A program made the position numbers and the translations under genes. A DNA stretch of 64,000 nt from Nakamurella flavida (lineage in GTDB: Bacteria; Actinomycetota; Actinomycetes; Mycobacteriales; Nakamurellaceae). Position 1 is the stretch's first letter. Every line of letters starts with the position of its first letter. The notes below the pieces were generated by a model, which was not told the origin of the DNA, ran no database searches, and saw only the letters and a list, made by a program, of their open reading frames with translations. Below, in pieces: positions 1 to 9,999 of this stretch. Location of the stretch: NCBI RefSeq assembly GCF_030811475.1, contig NZ_JAUSQV010000001.1, forward strand, positions 4,076,880-4,140,879, read 5' to 3'.

Positions 1-3000
1 GCGCCGAGTCGTAGATCAACACCCGACCCTGGTCGTCCGTGAGGTGCTGCAGCGGGAGGAACTCCGCACCGGTGTTCTTGTCGATGAGGGCCGCGTGCCG
101 CTGCACGAAGGTTCCGCGTCGGGTGTCCTGACCGGTCATCCGGACCAGACGCCCGTCCATGGCGATGGACCCGAGCGCCAGCAGCTCGCCGAACGCCCAG
201 TCGATGCCGCCCTGGCGGGACATCTCGACACGACGCTCGAGCACCTGCTTCACGCGGGGATGCGCGGTGAAGCCCGCCGGGAACTCGACCGCGGCGTCGG
301 CGATGCGCGCCAGGGTGGCCGCCGGGATCGCCGTCTCCACCTTCTGCGGGATCTGCTGCTCGGCCTCGACGGACGGGGACGGACCCGGCACCGCCTTCTC
401 CAGCTCGCGGACCTCGTTGAAGACCCGCTCGAGCTGCTGGTGGTAATCCCGCAGCGCCTCCTCGGCGTCCTCGGGAGAGAGGTCACCGCGACCGATCAGG
501 GCCTCGGTGTAGATGCGTCTCACCGACCGCTTGCCGTCGATGATCTGGTACATCAACGGGTTGGTCATCGAGGGGTCGTCGCCCTCGTTGTGGCCCCGTC
601 GGCGGTAGCAGACCATGTCGATCACGACGTCGCGGCCGAAGGTCTGCCGGTACTCGACGGCCAGGCGGGCCACCCAGGTGGCGGCCTCAGGGTCGTCCCC
701 GTTCACGTGGAAGATCGGCGCCTGGATCATCTTCGCCACGTCGGTGGAGTACTCGCTGGAACGCGAGTGCTCCGGGGCGGTGGTGAAGCCGACCTGGTTG
801 TTGATGATCACGTGCACGGTGCCGCCGGTGCGGTACCCGCGCAGCAGCGACAGGTTGAGCGTCTCGGCGACCACGCCCTGACCGGCGAACGCCGCGTCCC
901 CGTGCAGGGCCAGCGGCATGACCGTGAAGCCCTCCTCGCCGAGGTTGATCATGTCCTGCTTGGCGCGGGCCACGCCCTCCATGACCGGGTCGACGACCTC
1001 GAGGTGGGAGGGGTTGGCGCACAGGGTGACCGACACCTGCCCGTCACCGAAGGGGCGGGTGTACTTGCCCTCGGCGCCCAGGTGGTACTTCACGTCACCC
1101 GAGCCGTGGGCCTGACCGGGGTCCAGGTTGCCCTCGAACTCCCGGAAGATCTGGGAGTACGGCTTGCCGACGATGTTGGCGAGCACGTTGAGCCGGCCAC
1201 GGTGGGCCATGCCGATGACGACCTCGTCCATGCCGTACTCGGCGGCCTTGTTGAGCGCGGCGTCCAGCAGCGGGATGACCGTCTCGCCGCCCTCGAGGGA
1301 GAACCGCTTCTGACCGATGTACTTGGTCTGCAGGAACGTCTCGAAGGCCTCGGCGGCGTTGAGCCGGTTGAGGATGTACTTCTGCTCCTCCAGCTCCGGC
1401 TTGTCGTGGCGGACCTCGACGCGCTGCTGGATCCAGCGGCGCTGGGCCGGATCCATGATGTGCATGTACTCCACGCCCACGGTGCGGCAGTAGGAGTCAC
1501 GCAGCACACCGAGGACGTCGCGCAGCTTCATGAACTGGGCGCCGTTGAAGCCGCCGACCGGGAACTCCCGATCCAGGTCCCACAGGGTCAGCCCGTGACT
1601 CAGCACGTCCAGGTCGGGATGACGGCGCTGCCGGTAGTTCAGCGGGTCGGTGTCGGCCATCAGGTGGCCGCGGGTGCGGTAGGCGTCGATCAGCTCCAGC
1701 ACCCGGGCGGTCTTGTCGACCGAGCCGTGGCGACCTGCGTCGATGTCCTTGACCCAGCGGACCGGCTCGTAGGGCAGGCGCAGCGAGGTGAAGACGTCGT
1801 CGTAGAACTGCTCCTCGCCGAGCAGCAGTCCGTGGATCTTGCGGAGGAACTCGCCGGACTCCGCGCCCTGGATGATGCGGTGGTCGTAGGTGGACGTCAG
1901 CGTCATGACCTTGGAGATCCCGAGGTCGGCCAGCGTCTGCTCGCTCGCCCCCTGGAACTCGGCCGGGTACTCCATGGCGCCGACACCGATGATCGTGCCC
2001 TGACCGGCCATCAGCCGCGGGACCGAGTGCACGGTGCCGATACCGCCGGGGTTGGTCAGCGAGATCGTGGTGCCCACGTAGTCCGGGGCGGCCAGGGTGC
2101 CGGAGCGGGCCTTGCGGACCACGGCCTCGTAGGCACTCCAGAACTGGGTGAACGACATCGCCTCGGAACCCTTGATGGGCACGACGACGAGGTTGCGGGC
2201 GCCGTTCTTGCCCGGCAGGTCGATGGCCAGACCGATGTTGACGTGCGCCGGGGTGATGACCTGCGGCTTGCCGTCGACCTCGGCGTAGTGCCGGTTCATG
2301 TTCGGGTAGTCGGCGAGGGCGCGGATGATCGCGTACCCGATGAGGTGGGTGAACGAGATCTTCCCGCCGCGGTGCCGCTTCAGGAAGTTGTTGATGACGA
2401 TGCGGTTGTCCGCCATGAGCTTGGCCGGCACCGCGCGCACCGAGGTCGCCGTGGGCAGCTCGAGCGAGGCCGTCATGTTCTTGACGACCATCGCTGCCGC
2501 ACCGCGCAGAGGCGCGGAGGTGTCGGCGGCGGCGGACACCGACTGGGAATCGACCTTCGCCTGCTTGGCGGCCTGGGCCACCGCGAGGTCGTTGGGCGTG
2601 GCCGTGGTGGCCGGTCGGGCCGGCGCCTTCGCGGCGGCAGGTGTCGAGCTGGTGGTCTCCCGGGCCGGAGCGCTCTTGGCCGGTGCACTCTTCGCGGCCG
2701 GGGCAGCCGGCGCGGGCTTCGCGGCAGGTGCCGCGGCGGAGCTGCGCACCGGGGGCGGCGGCGGGGGCGGGCTCGACCGCACGGCTTCGGGGGCGACCGG
2801 CGGGGTCACCCGCGGGGGCGGCGGCTCGGCGTGCCCGTTGGACTGCGCGGCGGCCGCCTGCGGGGCTGGCTCCGGGTCCCCGTCGGACGGGACGGAGGAG
2901 GGCGTCTGGGTGAAGAAGTCCCGCCATATCTCGTCGACACTGCCGGGGTCGGAGAGAAATTGCTGGTACTTCTCCTCGACGAACCAATCGTTCGGACCGA

Positions 3001-3025
3001 ACTCCGGCACCGTGGCTGACGACAC
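1..3025 (-). CDS. kgd: Multifunctional 2-oxoglutarate metabolism enzyme Kgd (3' end outside window)
   Basis: This is the actinobacterial fusion of a dihydrolipoamide succinyltransferase-like domain with a thiamine-diphosphate 2-oxoglutarate decarboxylase/E1 domain, acting in the cytosolic TCA cycle. About 1,008 codons lie in the window and the C-terminus is cut by the left edge. In order I see a short N-terminal helical segment ([18 protein letters not shown]), a Pro/Ala/Lys-rich linker (about residues 45-130), an acyltransferase domain with the catalytic DHRIIQG motif near residue 379, then E1 motifs [16 protein letters not shown] and [10 protein letters not shown] (about 700-710). I chose a GTG start at 3025 because the family N-terminus begins there and AGGTGG lies about ten bases upstream. 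An ATG at 3038 is in another frame. The gene has its own upstream region with a TAGCCT box and an inverted repeat. Confidence 0.95.
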   Translation of the reverse strand, partial: MSSATVPEFGPNDWFVEEKYQQFLSDPGSVDEIWRDFFTQTPSSVPSDGDPEPAPQAAAAQSNGHAEPPPPRVTPPVAPEAVRSSPPPPPPPVRSSAAAPAAKPAPAAPAAKSAPAKSAPARETTSSTPAAAKAPARPATTATPNDLAVAQAAKQAKVDSQSVSAAADTSAPLRGAAAMVVKNMTASLELPTATSVRAVPAKLMADNRIVINNFLKRHRGGKISFTHLIGYAIIRALADYPNMNRHYAEVDGKPQVITPAHVNIGLAIDLPGKNGARNLVVVPIKGSEAMSFTQFWSAYEAVVRKARSGTLAAPDYVGTTISLTNPGGIGTVHSVPRLMAGQGTIIGVGAMEYPAEFQGASEQTLADLGISKVMTLTSTYDHRIIQGAESGEFLRKIHGLLLGEEQFYDDVFTSLRLPYEPVRWVKDIDAGRHGSVDKTARVLELIDAYRTRGHLMADTDPLNYRQRRHPDLDVLSHGLTLWDLDREFPVGGFNGAQFMKLRDVLGVLRDSYCRTVGVEYMHIMDPAQRRWIQQRVEVRHDKPELEEQKYILNRLNAAEAFETFLQTKYIGQKRFSLEGGETVIPLLDAALNKAAEYGMDEVVIGMAHRGRLNVLANIVGKPYSQIFREFEGNLDPGQAHGSGDVKYHLGAEGKYTRPFGDGQVSVTLCANPSHLEVVDPVMEGVARAKQDMINLGEEGFTVMPLALHGDAAFAGQGVVAETLNLSLLRGYRTGGTVHVIINNQVGFTTAPEHSRSSEYSTDVAKMIQAPIFHVNGDDPEAATWVARLAVEYRQTFGRDVVIDMVCYRRRGHNEGDDPSMTNPLMYQIIDGKRSVRRIYTEALIGRGDLSPEDAEEALRDYHQQLERVFNEVRELEKAVPGPSPSVEAEQQIPQKVETAIPAATLARIADAAVEFPAGFTAHPRVKQVLERRVEMSRQGGIDWAFGELLALGSIAMDGRLVRMTGQDTRRGTFVQRHAALIDKNTGAEFLPLQHLTDDQGRVLIYDSA

Positions 3026-3065
3026 TGTCGTTTTCCACCTGTTTCTACGACTCGGGGACACTCGA

Positions 3066-3099
3066 CCCGACCAGGCTAACGCGCCGACGCCTGGTCGGG
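3066..3099 (-). promoter_or_regulatory. kgd promoter region with perfect 10-bp inverted repeat
   Basis: CCCGACCAGG at 3066-3075 and CCTGGTCGGG at 3090-3099 form a perfect inverted repeat with a 14-base spacer. A minus-strand -10-like TAGCCT (3073-3078) straddles the arm and spacer, about 48 bases before the kgd start. The overlap fits an operator, or a hairpin in the 5' leader. Both are inferences. Confidence 0.45.
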
Positions 3100-3219
3100 G
3101 CACCGAGGGCCTCGATCCGGCGAGCAATGTCTCCCCGGAGCAACCCGGACGGCTGTGGACGCCGGTCGGTCGGCCGTGAGTCGCGGTGTCGGGCCGCCGT
3201 GGGCGATCGTGCCGCCGGG

Positions 3220-6200
3220 TCAGCGCCCCGCGCCCACCGCGGCGACGTCACCGTCGGCGGCCGATTGCCGGTACAGCCGGCTGTACGCCCCGCCGGCGGC
3301 GAGCAGCTCCCCGTGTCGACCCACCTCGACCACCCGCCCCCGCTCCATGACGATGATCCGGTCGGCGCGGGCCGCGGTCGTCAGCCGATGGGCGACCACG
3401 ACCGTGGTCCGGCCGCGGGCCAGCCGGTCGGTGGCGTTCAGGACGGCCGCCTCGGCGGACGGGTCCAGTGCCGCGGTCGCCTCGTCCAGCAACAGCAGGT
3501 CCGGGTCGACCAGGTAGGCGCGGGCCAGGGAGATCAGCTGGCGTTGGCCGGCCGAGAGATTCCGCCCGCGCTCGTCGATGCGGTGGCGGAACCCGCCGGT
3601 CAGCGTGCCGACCATGGTCAGGGCGCCGACCGACCGGGCTGCGGCCTCGACCTCGGCGTCGGAGGCGTCAGGTCGGCCGTAGGCGATGTTGTCCCGCACG
3701 GTGCCGGAGAACAGATGGGCCTCCTGGGGCACCACCCCGATCCGACGGCGGTAGGCGCCCAGGTCGTACTCCCGGATGTCGGTGTCGTCCACCGACACCC
3801 GACCGCTCCCGGCGTCGTAGTACCGGGCCAGCAGTTTGATCATCGTGGACTTGCCGGCACCGGTGGCCCCGACCACGGCGACCGTCTCGCCCGGGGCGAT
3901 GTGCAGGTCGACGTCCTGCAGGGCCGGGACGCCCGCCTCCCCGCCGTCGGTATCGGCGGTGGCGTACGCGAAGCCCACCGAGTCCATCCGGACATCGCCG
4001 GCCAACCCGGTGACCGGCCGGGGGTGCTCGGCCGCCGGGGTCGTGGTCGGGGTGCGGAGCAGCTCACCGATGCGCTGCAGACCGACCTCGGCCTGCTGGT
4101 AGCTGTCGAAGACCTGCGACAGCTGCTGGATGGGCTGGAAGAAGGTGTCCAGGTACAGCATGAAGGCCATCAGGGTGCCGACCGTCAACGTCCCGCCCAC
4201 GACCTCCCCGACGCCCACGCCGAGCACGACCGCGGCCGCCACCTCGGACAGCAGGGCGACGAACGGGAAGTAGATGGAGATCGCCGTCTGGGCCCGCATG
4301 CGCGACCGGCGGTAGTCCTCGCTGCGGGCCTGGAAGCCCTCGGCGTTGCGGCGTTCCCGGCCCAGCGCCTGGGACACCCGCAGGCCGGCGACGTTCTCCT
4401 GGAGATCGGCGTTGACCGCGCTGACCTTCTCCCGCGCGTCCTGGTAGGCCCGGGAGGAGAACCGGCGGAACACCACCGTGGCGACGACGACCACCGGCAG
4501 CACGGACAGTGCGAGCAGGGCCAGCCCGACGTCCAGCACGAGCAGGACGACGGCGATCCCGGCGAAGCTGGCGAGCGAGATGACCGAGGTGACCAGGCCG
4601 GTCTGCAGGAACGAGGACAGCGCGTCCACGTCCGTGGTCATCCGGGTCATGATGCGGCCGGCTCGTTCCCGCTCGTAGTACTCCAGGCCCAGGCGCTGCA
4701 GGTGCGCGAACTCGCGGAGCCGCAGCCGGAACAGCACCGTCTCGCCGGCCCGGCCGGCCGCGAGCATCTGCCCGCGCTGGAAGAAGTAGTCGGCCAGCAC
4801 GATGGCCAGGGCGGCGACCGAGACGATCCACACCACGTCCAGCGCACCGGCGGAGACGCCGCGGTCGACCCCGGTGCGCATGAGCACCGGGATGGCCAGC
4901 CCGGCCACCGCGTCCAGGGCCACCAGGACCAGGGCGATCCACAGCAGCCGGCGCACCGGCCGCAGCGAGGCCCGCAGGCTGAACGACGTGTGCTCCGGCG
5001 GGTCGTACGGGCCGGGCGTCTCGGTCACCGGGGGCAGGGCGGCCACCCGGTCCAGCAGCTCGGGGGTGGCGGGCACGTTGCCCATGAAGCCGCCCATGCC
5101 GCCGCCCCCCGGGCCGCCGCCGCCGCGGGCCGCGGAGTCGACGGTCCGGTCGGTGGGGGTCGTGGTCGGGTCCTGCTCGGGCCACAACACCGGGGTGACG
5201 CCGTCGACGGACGGTGACGCCGGCGCCGGTCGGTGTTCGGCGGGTGCGCCGGCCAGCTCCCCACCGAGCAGATCGCGGTACGGCGCGCAGCGCTCGACGA
5301 GCTCGTCGTGCGTGCCGGTGTCGATCACCCGACCCGCCTCGACCACGGCGATGCGGTCGGCCAGCGCCAGGGTCGACCGCCGGTGCGCGATGAGCACGGT
5401 GGTCCGGGTCGCCGTCAAGGTGCGCAGGGTGGCGTGGATGGCCGCCTCGGTGACCGGGTCGACCGCGCTGGTGGCGTCGTCCAGCAACAACACCCGCGGG
5501 TCGGTGATCATCGCGCGGGCCAGGGCCAGCCGCTGGCGCTGACCGCCGGACAGCGTCATCCCCCGTTCGCCGATCACGGTGTCGTAGCCGTCGGGCAGGG
5601 CCTCGATGAACCCGTCGGCCTCGGCGGCGCGGGCGGCCGCCCGGATGTCCTCCCGGGACGCGTCGGGTCGGCCGTACGCGATGTTCACCGCGATGGAGTC
5701 GGAGAACAGGAACGCCTCCTCGAAGACCACCCCCACGGTCCGGCGCAGTTCACCGAGCAGCACCTCGCGCACGTCGACCCCACCGACCGAGACGGAGCCC
5801 TGGCGGGGGTCGTAGAAGCGGGGCAGGAGCAGGGAGATGGTCGACTTGCCGGACCCTGACGCGCCGACCAGGGCCGTCGTCGATCCCGCCGGCACCTCGA
5901 GGGAGAAGCCGTCCAGCACGGGCTCATCCGGCAGGTAGCCGAACCGCACCCCGTCGAGTCGGACCGCGAGCGGACCGGCCGGCAGCCCGGTCGGGTGGAT
6001 CGGGTCGACGATGCCGACCTGCGAGTCCACGATCTCCAGCACCCGTTCCACCGAGGCCCGGGCCTGCTGGCTGGAGATCAGCAGCAGGGTGAGCATGCGG
6101 GTGGGCCCGACGAGCTGGGCCAGGTAGAGGGAGAAGGCCAGGAAGGTCCCCAGGCTGATGGTGCCGCGCAGGGCGAGATAGCCGCCGAGGGCGAGCACCC

Positions 6201-7050
6201 CGACCTGCCCGAGGGAGGTCAGGCCCTGCAGGGCGGGCGTGATCAGGGCGGTGAGTCGCACGGCGCGCATGCGCTGGCCGAACAGGGTGGCCGCGCCGGT
6301 CCGCAGGCGTTCGACCTCGCGGTCCTCCTGGCCGAACCCCTTCACCACCCGGACGCCGGTGACGTCCTCCTCGACGATCTCGGCGACGTCGGCGGCGGAC
6401 TGCTGGGCCGCCCAGGTCGCCGGGAACAGCACCGTCCGGGTCGCCCGGGTCAACCCGGCCACCGCCGGGACCACCAGCAACGCCATCACGGTGAGCAGGG
6501 GGGACAGCGTGACCATGAAGCCGAGCGAGGCGGCGAAGAGCACGACCTGGCCGGCGGACAGCGGCACCATCGCCAGCAGGTTCTGCACCAGCTGCAGGTC
6601 ACTGGACGCGCGTGAGACGACCTGGCCGGTGCGCAGGTCGTCCTGCCCCGGTCCATCCAGGCGCTGCAGGGAGCGGAACACGTCCTGACGGAGATCGTGC
6701 TGCACGTCCAGGGACAGCCGACCGCCGGCCCAGCGGCGGACGAAGGAGGCGCCGAACCGGATGACGGCCAGGGCGAGGAGGCCGGTGACGATCCACCCCA
6801 TCCCCGCGGTGGACCCCCGGGTGGCGTCGTCCACGGCCACCCCGACCAGGAGCGGGGTCAACGCACCGAGGCCGACGCCGACGACCGCGGACACCGCGGC
6901 GAGCAGGGTGACCGTGCGGTGCCGCCAGCAGTAGCCGAGCAGGCGGCGGATCCACCGGCTCCCGCCCTCCCGTCCTGCGCGGGATCCCGGACGATCGTCC
7001 TGCAGCGGGATCTCGGGAACGGCGGTCACGGTCGGGGGCACGGATGTCAC
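3220..7050 (-). CDS. Single-chain ABC exporter with two TMD-NBD halves
   Basis: This 1,276-residue protein contains two complete type-IV ABC exporter halves (TMD1-NBD1-TMD2-NBD2), so one chain can form the whole transporter in the cytoplasmic membrane. NBD1 has Walker [10 protein letters not shown] near residue 395, signature LSGGQ near 497 and Walker B VLLLDD near 518. NBD2 has GATGAGKST near 1060, signature LSAGQ near 1163 and LLLLDE near 1186. The catalytic Glu after Walker B is Asp in NBD1 and the NBD2 signature is altered, the pattern of exporters with one degenerate ATP site. A Gly/Pro-rich linker joins the halves around residues 610-660. The substrate is unknown; multidrug or lipid export is likely. 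It is transcribed towards kgd but 194 bases separate them. Confidence 0.93.
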   Translation of the reverse strand: MTSVPPTVTAVPEIPLQDDRPGSRAGREGGSRWIRRLLGYCWRHRTVTLLAAVSAVVGVGLGALTPLLVGVAVDDATRGSTAGMGWIVTGLLALAVIRFGASFVRRWAGGRLSLDVQHDLRQDVFRSLQRLDGPGQDDLRTGQVVSRASSDLQLVQNLLAMVPLSAGQVVLFAASLGFMVTLSPLLTVMALLVVPAVAGLTRATRTVLFPATWAAQQSAADVAEIVEEDVTGVRVVKGFGQEDREVERLRTGAATLFGQRMRAVRLTALITPALQGLTSLGQVGVLALGGYLALRGTISLGTFLAFSLYLAQLVGPTRMLTLLLISSQQARASVERVLEIVDSQVGIVDPIHPTGLPAGPLAVRLDGVRFGYLPDEPVLDGFSLEVPAGSTTALVGASGSGKSTISLLLPRFYDPRQGSVSVGGVDVREVLLGELRRTVGVVFEEAFLFSDSIAVNIAYGRPDASREDIRAAARAAEADGFIEALPDGYDTVIGERGMTLSGGQRQRLALARAMITDPRVLLLDDATSAVDPVTEAAIHATLRTLTATRTTVLIAHRRSTLALADRIAVVEAGRVIDTGTHDELVERCAPYRDLLGGELAGAPAEHRPAPASPSVDGVTPVLWPEQDPTTTPTDRTVDSAARGGGGPGGGGMGGFMGNVPATPELLDRVAALPPVTETPGPYDPPEHTSFSLRASLRPVRRLLWIALVLVALDAVAGLAIPVLMRTGVDRGVSAGALDVVWIVSVAALAIVLADYFFQRGQMLAAGRAGETVLFRLRLREFAHLQRLGLEYYERERAGRIMTRMTTDVDALSSFLQTGLVTSVISLASFAGIAVVLLVLDVGLALLALSVLPVVVVATVVFRRFSSRAYQDAREKVSAVNADLQENVAGLRVSQALGRERRNAEGFQARSEDYRRSRMRAQTAISIYFPFVALLSEVAAAVVLGVGVGEVVGGTLTVGTLMAFMLYLDTFFQPIQQLSQVFDSYQQAEVGLQRIGELLRTPTTTPAAEHPRPVTGLAGDVRMDSVGFAYATADTDGGEAGVPALQDVDLHIAPGETVAVVGATGAGKSTMIKLLARYYDAGSGRVSVDDTDIREYDLGAYRRRIGVVPQEAHLFSGTVRDNIAYGRPDASDAEVEAAARSVGALTMVGTLTGGFRHRIDERGRNLSAGQRQLISLARAYLVDPDLLLLDEATAALDPSAEAAVLNATDRLARGRTTVVVAHRLTTAARADRIIVMERGRVVEVGRHGELLAAGGAYSRLYRQSAADGDVAAVGAGR

Positions 7051-7080
7051 GGTAACCGCGTGGTCCGACAGCCCGGACGG

Positions 7081-8064
7081 TCAGCCGGTGGGGAGGGGCG
7101 GCGCCGCGGCCCGGCCGTGCCGGTCGAGGATGCGGGCCGCCCGGTCCACCAGCTCCGTGCGCAGATCGGCCGGTTCCACGACCTCCATGTCCGCACCCAG
7201 GGACCACAGCACGCCCGAGGCGTGCGCCCGGTCCCAGAACTCCACGGCGTACAGGTCCGATCCCGGTTCGTGCCGGCAGGGCAGGCCGGTCGCGGCGAGT
7301 CGGTCCGCCCCGTCGGCGTCGATCCGCAGCAGCACGTGCACCGCCGGGCGGGACCGGCGGAAGTCGGCCCGCCGGGCCTGCCAGCGCCGGGGCAGCTCAC
7401 CGGCGGCGTCGATGCGGTGTGCTGCCTCGGCCGGCAGGACCCGGGCCTCGACGATCCGGGACAGTCGGTAGACGCGGTCCTCCCCGCGGTGGACGGCGAG
7501 CAGGTACCACGAGCCGCCCGCACTGATCAGGCCGAGCGGGTCCACGGTGCGATGGGAGGGGGAGTCCGCCGTCCGGGACCGGTACGTCAGGCACAGCCGC
7601 CGCGCGTCCAGCACCGCCTGCTGCACGACGGCGAGCGCCGGCTCGGGCCGGGGATCGGTCAGGAACCCGTCCGTCAGGACCAGGATGCGGGCGCCCGCGC
7701 GCAGGGCACCCGACCGGCGTGCCTCCGGCAGGGCGGCGAGGACCTTGCCCAGGGCACCGGCCAGCGACGGGGCCAGCCCGAGTGCGGCGGAGGTCGCCGG
7801 CGACCCGGCGGCGAGCAGGGCCACCGCCTCCTCGTCGGTCAGTCCCCGAACTCCGGACAGGGCGGTGGACACCCCGGGCAGCAGGGCGAAGCCGCCGGTC
7901 CGGCCGCGTTCGGCGTAGACGGGAACGCCGGCGGTCGACAGCGCCTCCACGTCGCGCAGGACGGTGCGGACGGAGACCTCCAGCTCCGCCGCCAGCGCGG
8001 GTGCGCTCATCCGCCCCCGCTGCCGCAGCAGGGTGACCAGGGTCAGCAACCGATCGGCTCGCAC
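7081..8064 (-). CDS. WYL-domain transcriptional regulator
   Basis: This 327-residue regulator has an N-terminal winged helix (about residues 1-60, with SVRTVLRDVEALSTAGVPVY as the recognition region) and a C-terminal WYL domain. The naming motif is visible in GGSWYLLAVHRGEDRVYRLSRI-like sequence around residues 180-200. WYL proteins sense nucleic acids or small ligands and often control a neighbouring gene. It is divergent from the TIGR03086-family gene at 8148, with 83 bases between the starts holding a TGTCAG-rich palindrome, so autoregulation and control of that neighbour are likely. The GTG start at 8064 follows a CAGGAT -10-like box by six bases, suggesting a leaderless mRNA. Confidence 0.9.
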   Translation of the reverse strand: MRADRLLTLVTLLRQRGRMSAPALAAELEVSVRTVLRDVEALSTAGVPVYAERGRTGGFALLPGVSTALSGVRGLTDEEAVALLAAGSPATSAALGLAPSLAGALGKVLAALPEARRSGALRAGARILVLTDGFLTDPRPEPALAVVQQAVLDARRLCLTYRSRTADSPSHRTVDPLGLISAGGSWYLLAVHRGEDRVYRLSRIVEARVLPAEAAHRIDAAGELPRRWQARRADFRRSRPAVHVLLRIDADGADRLAATGLPCRHEPGSDLYAVEFWDRAHASGVLWSLGADMEVVEPADLRTELVDRAARILDRHGRAAAPPLPTG

Positions 8065-8082
8065 CGGCCGATCCTGTCAGGA

Positions 8083-8107
8083 ATACCTGTCAGCAGGTGT
8101 CAGGTAT
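8083..8107. promoter_or_regulatory. Candidate operator for the WYL regulator
   Basis: ATACCTG (8083-8089) and CAGGTAT (8101-8107) are perfect inverted arms around an 11-base centre. TGTCAG occurs three times here (8075-8080, 8088-8093, 8098-8103). The site lies between two divergent starts (8064 and 8148), where a local regulator would bind. The link to the WYL protein is inferred. Confidence 0.5.
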
Positions 8108-8147
8108 GCGATCGACGATGAGCGGACACCGACCCGGAGGAGATCCG

Positions 8148-8768
8148 ATGACCCGTCCCGACACCACCACCGCGACCGCCCCGCAGGCCGACGAGCTGGA
8201 CCCGCGTCCGCTGTACCGCGCCGGTCTGACCTGGGCGCACGGGCTCATCGCCGCCGTCCGTCCGGAGCAGCTCGGCGACCCCACGCCCTGCGTGGAGTTC
8301 GACGTCCGCACCCTCGTCGGTCATCTGGTGGCCACGGTCGACCGGGCACGGGTGATCGGGTCCGGCGGGGATCCGGGGACGGTCGAGGTGGTGGTCACCG
8401 GGGTCCCGGACGACGGATGGGCGGACGCCTACGCCGCGGCCGTGCGGGTCATGTGGCCGGTGTGGGAGGGCGACGACAGCCTGGACGCGATGGTCACCGC
8501 CCCCTGGGGGCGGGTGCCCGGGCGGAACGCGGTGTGGGGGTACCTGCGGGAGACCGTGGTCCACGGCTGGGATCTGGCCGTGGCCACCGGGCAGGACCCG
8601 GAGGTCGATCCGGCCGTCGTCGGCCCGTTGCTCCAGCGTGCACCGCTGCTGCTCCCGGCGGAGCCCCGCGGGGGGTTCATCCCGTTCGCGCCGGTGGTCA
8701 TCCCGCGGCCCGGAGCGGGGCAGACCGAGCAGCTGGCCAACTGGGCCGGGCGACCCGGCCCGTCCTGA
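8148..8768 (+). CDS. TIGR03086-family (DinB/maleylpyruvate isomerase-like fold) protein
   Basis: The 206-residue protein belongs to the actinobacterial TIGR03086 group of four-helix-bundle, putative metal-binding proteins related to mycothiol-dependent maleylpyruvate isomerase. The metal-ligand pattern is visible as a His in VGHLVATVDRAR near residue 60 and the VVHGWDLAVATG motif near residue 145. Its substrate is unknown; related enzymes use mycothiol. I chose the ATG at 8148 because GGAGGAG sits 6-12 bases upstream; an in-frame ATG at 8097 would overlap the intergenic operator. It is divergent from the WYL regulator and convergent with the gene ending at 8785. Confidence 0.85.
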   Translation: MTRPDTTTATAPQADELDPRPLYRAGLTWAHGLIAAVRPEQLGDPTPCVEFDVRTLVGHLVATVDRARVIGSGGDPGTVEVVVTGVPDDGWADAYAAAVRVMWPVWEGDDSLDAMVTAPWGRVPGRNAVWGYLRETVVHGWDLAVATGQDPEVDPAVVGPLLQRAPLLLPAEPRGGFIPFAPVVIPRPGAGQTEQLANWAGRPGPS

Positions 8769-8792
8769 GTCCTGGTGACCGGGATCAGGACG
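8761..8792. terminator. Convergent palindrome embedding both stop codons
   Basis: CGTCCTGA (8761-8768) and TCAGGACG (8785-8792) are perfect 8-bp arms. The left arm contains the TGA of the plus-strand gene and the right arm the complement of the TGA of the minus-strand gene. A bidirectional terminator is the simplest reading. There is no U-tract. Confidence 0.5.
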
Positions 8793-9819
8793 CGGGGACG
8801 GCGGCCAGGCGGGCGATCAGGGCGCGGTGGTCGCTGCCGCCGGCGACGACGGTCTGGGTGCTCAGCACCCGGTAGTGCGCCGGGTTGACCAGGACGTGGT
8901 CGATGGGTGCGGCGACCAGCACCGGGAAGGTCGACGGCCAGGTGCCCTCGGCGCCGCGCCCGGCCTCGGTGGCCGCGTCCACATAATCGCCGAGATCGCG
9001 CATCGGCGCGTGGTCCATGGTCGCGTTGAAGTCGCCGGCCACGATCGCGTTCGGGGTGTCCCGCGCCTGGGCGACCCCGGTGGCGACGGCCTGCGCCCAC
9101 CGGTCGTAGCCGATGGCCGGGACGGGGGCACCGGTGTGCACGGCGACCAGAGTGGGGCCGTCGTGCCCGACGGGTTCGGCCCGGACCGTGCCCAGCACCG
9201 TGGACGGCGTGGCCGCGAGTGCGTAGACGCCGAGCGAGTCGGCGACGAGCAGGCTGGTCGACGAGGTGTCGTCACGCCGTTCCTGGGTGTGCAGGACCTG
9301 GTAGCCACGCCCACCGGCGGCGAGCAGTTCGGCGGCGCGGCGGGCGGTGGCCTCCGAGGTCTCCGGGAGCGACACCATGTCGGCGCCGCGGGCCCGGACC
9401 AGCGCGGCGATCTCGTCCGCCGTGGTCCCGCCGACCTCGGTGTTGTAGCTGACGACGACCAGGTCGGCCGATCCGGCGACGGGGGAGCCGGCCCACCCGC
9501 GGACCAGCATCGTGCCGGCGTTGCCGAGCCCGACCACCAGCACCATGGCCACGATCAACGTCCGCCAGAACGACGGGCGCCGCCACGGGTTGAGGAAGAC
9601 GGCGGCGACGCCGGCGGCGACCAGGCCGGCGGCGGCCACCGGGCCGCGGAACGAGACCAGGTGCAGGAAGCCGGGGGTGGTGGACAGACCGAACAGGGCC
9701 GGCCAGACGACCGCCGCGGCGGCGAGCAGACCCAGCGCCGCGATCACGGCACGGACCACCCGCCAGGTCGGCGACCCCGGCCGGGACGATGTTCGCCGGC
9801 CGGGCTCGGTGGTCACCAC
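8785..9819 (-). CDS. Membrane-anchored endonuclease/exonuclease/phosphatase family protein
   Basis: The 344-residue protein has a basic N-terminus, about three hydrophobic segments (roughly residues 20-115), then an extracytoplasmic EEP-fold domain. Catalytic motifs are VVVSYNTEVGG, LPETSEAT (metal-binding Glu), AGDFNATMDHAPMRDL (Asp/Asn) and the final GSDHRALIA His motif. Members of this fold hydrolyse phosphodiesters in nucleic acids or lipids; the substrate here is unknown. I chose GTG at 9819 (9816 is an equal alternative) because GGGAG lies six bases upstream and the transmembrane region begins just after it. The frame stays open far upstream, but that part lies antisense to the PLP-enzyme gene and looks spurious. 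Confidence 0.85.
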   Translation of the reverse strand: MVTTEPGRRTSSRPGSPTWRVVRAVIAALGLLAAAAVVWPALFGLSTTPGFLHLVSFRGPVAAAGLVAAGVAAVFLNPWRRPSFWRTLIVAMVLVVGLGNAGTMLVRGWAGSPVAGSADLVVVSYNTEVGGTTADEIAALVRARGADMVSLPETSEATARRAAELLAAGGRGYQVLHTQERRDDTSSTSLLVADSLGVYALAATPSTVLGTVRAEPVGHDGPTLVAVHTGAPVPAIGYDRWAQAVATGVAQARDTPNAIVAGDFNATMDHAPMRDLGDYVDAATEAGRGAEGTWPSTFPVLVAAPIDHVLVNPAHYRVLSTQTVVAGGSDHRALIARLAAVPAS

Positions 9820-9999
9820 GTCCCGCTCCCGGTCACAGGCCGGTGGGGGCGGGGGCCGCAGGGCGGGTCGGCGGCTTCGATCCATCGCTCCACCATGCCG
9901 CACCAGGGCTGTCTCCCCCCGGCCCGGGGCGCGACTCCCTCGGTGAGAACAACCACCCGTGGACGAGGCAACCTCGGGTCGGGTGGCAGCATCCCGGGG

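Noticed and set aside
44-3019. A 991-codon plus-strand ORF opposite kgd
   Set aside because: It lies antisense to kgd, is rich in Arg/Gly/His/Val as expected from a GC-biased shadow, and has no recognisable domain.
3127-5217. A 696-codon plus-strand ORF opposite the ABC exporter
   Set aside because: Antisense to a gene with intact Walker and signature motifs; the product is His/Gln/Gly/Arg-biased.
9900-9999. Possible SAM-type riboswitch before the sulfur amino acid PLP enzyme
   Set aside because: A GGCAACC-like string and a hairpin are present, but the conserved SAM riboswitch helices could not be assembled.
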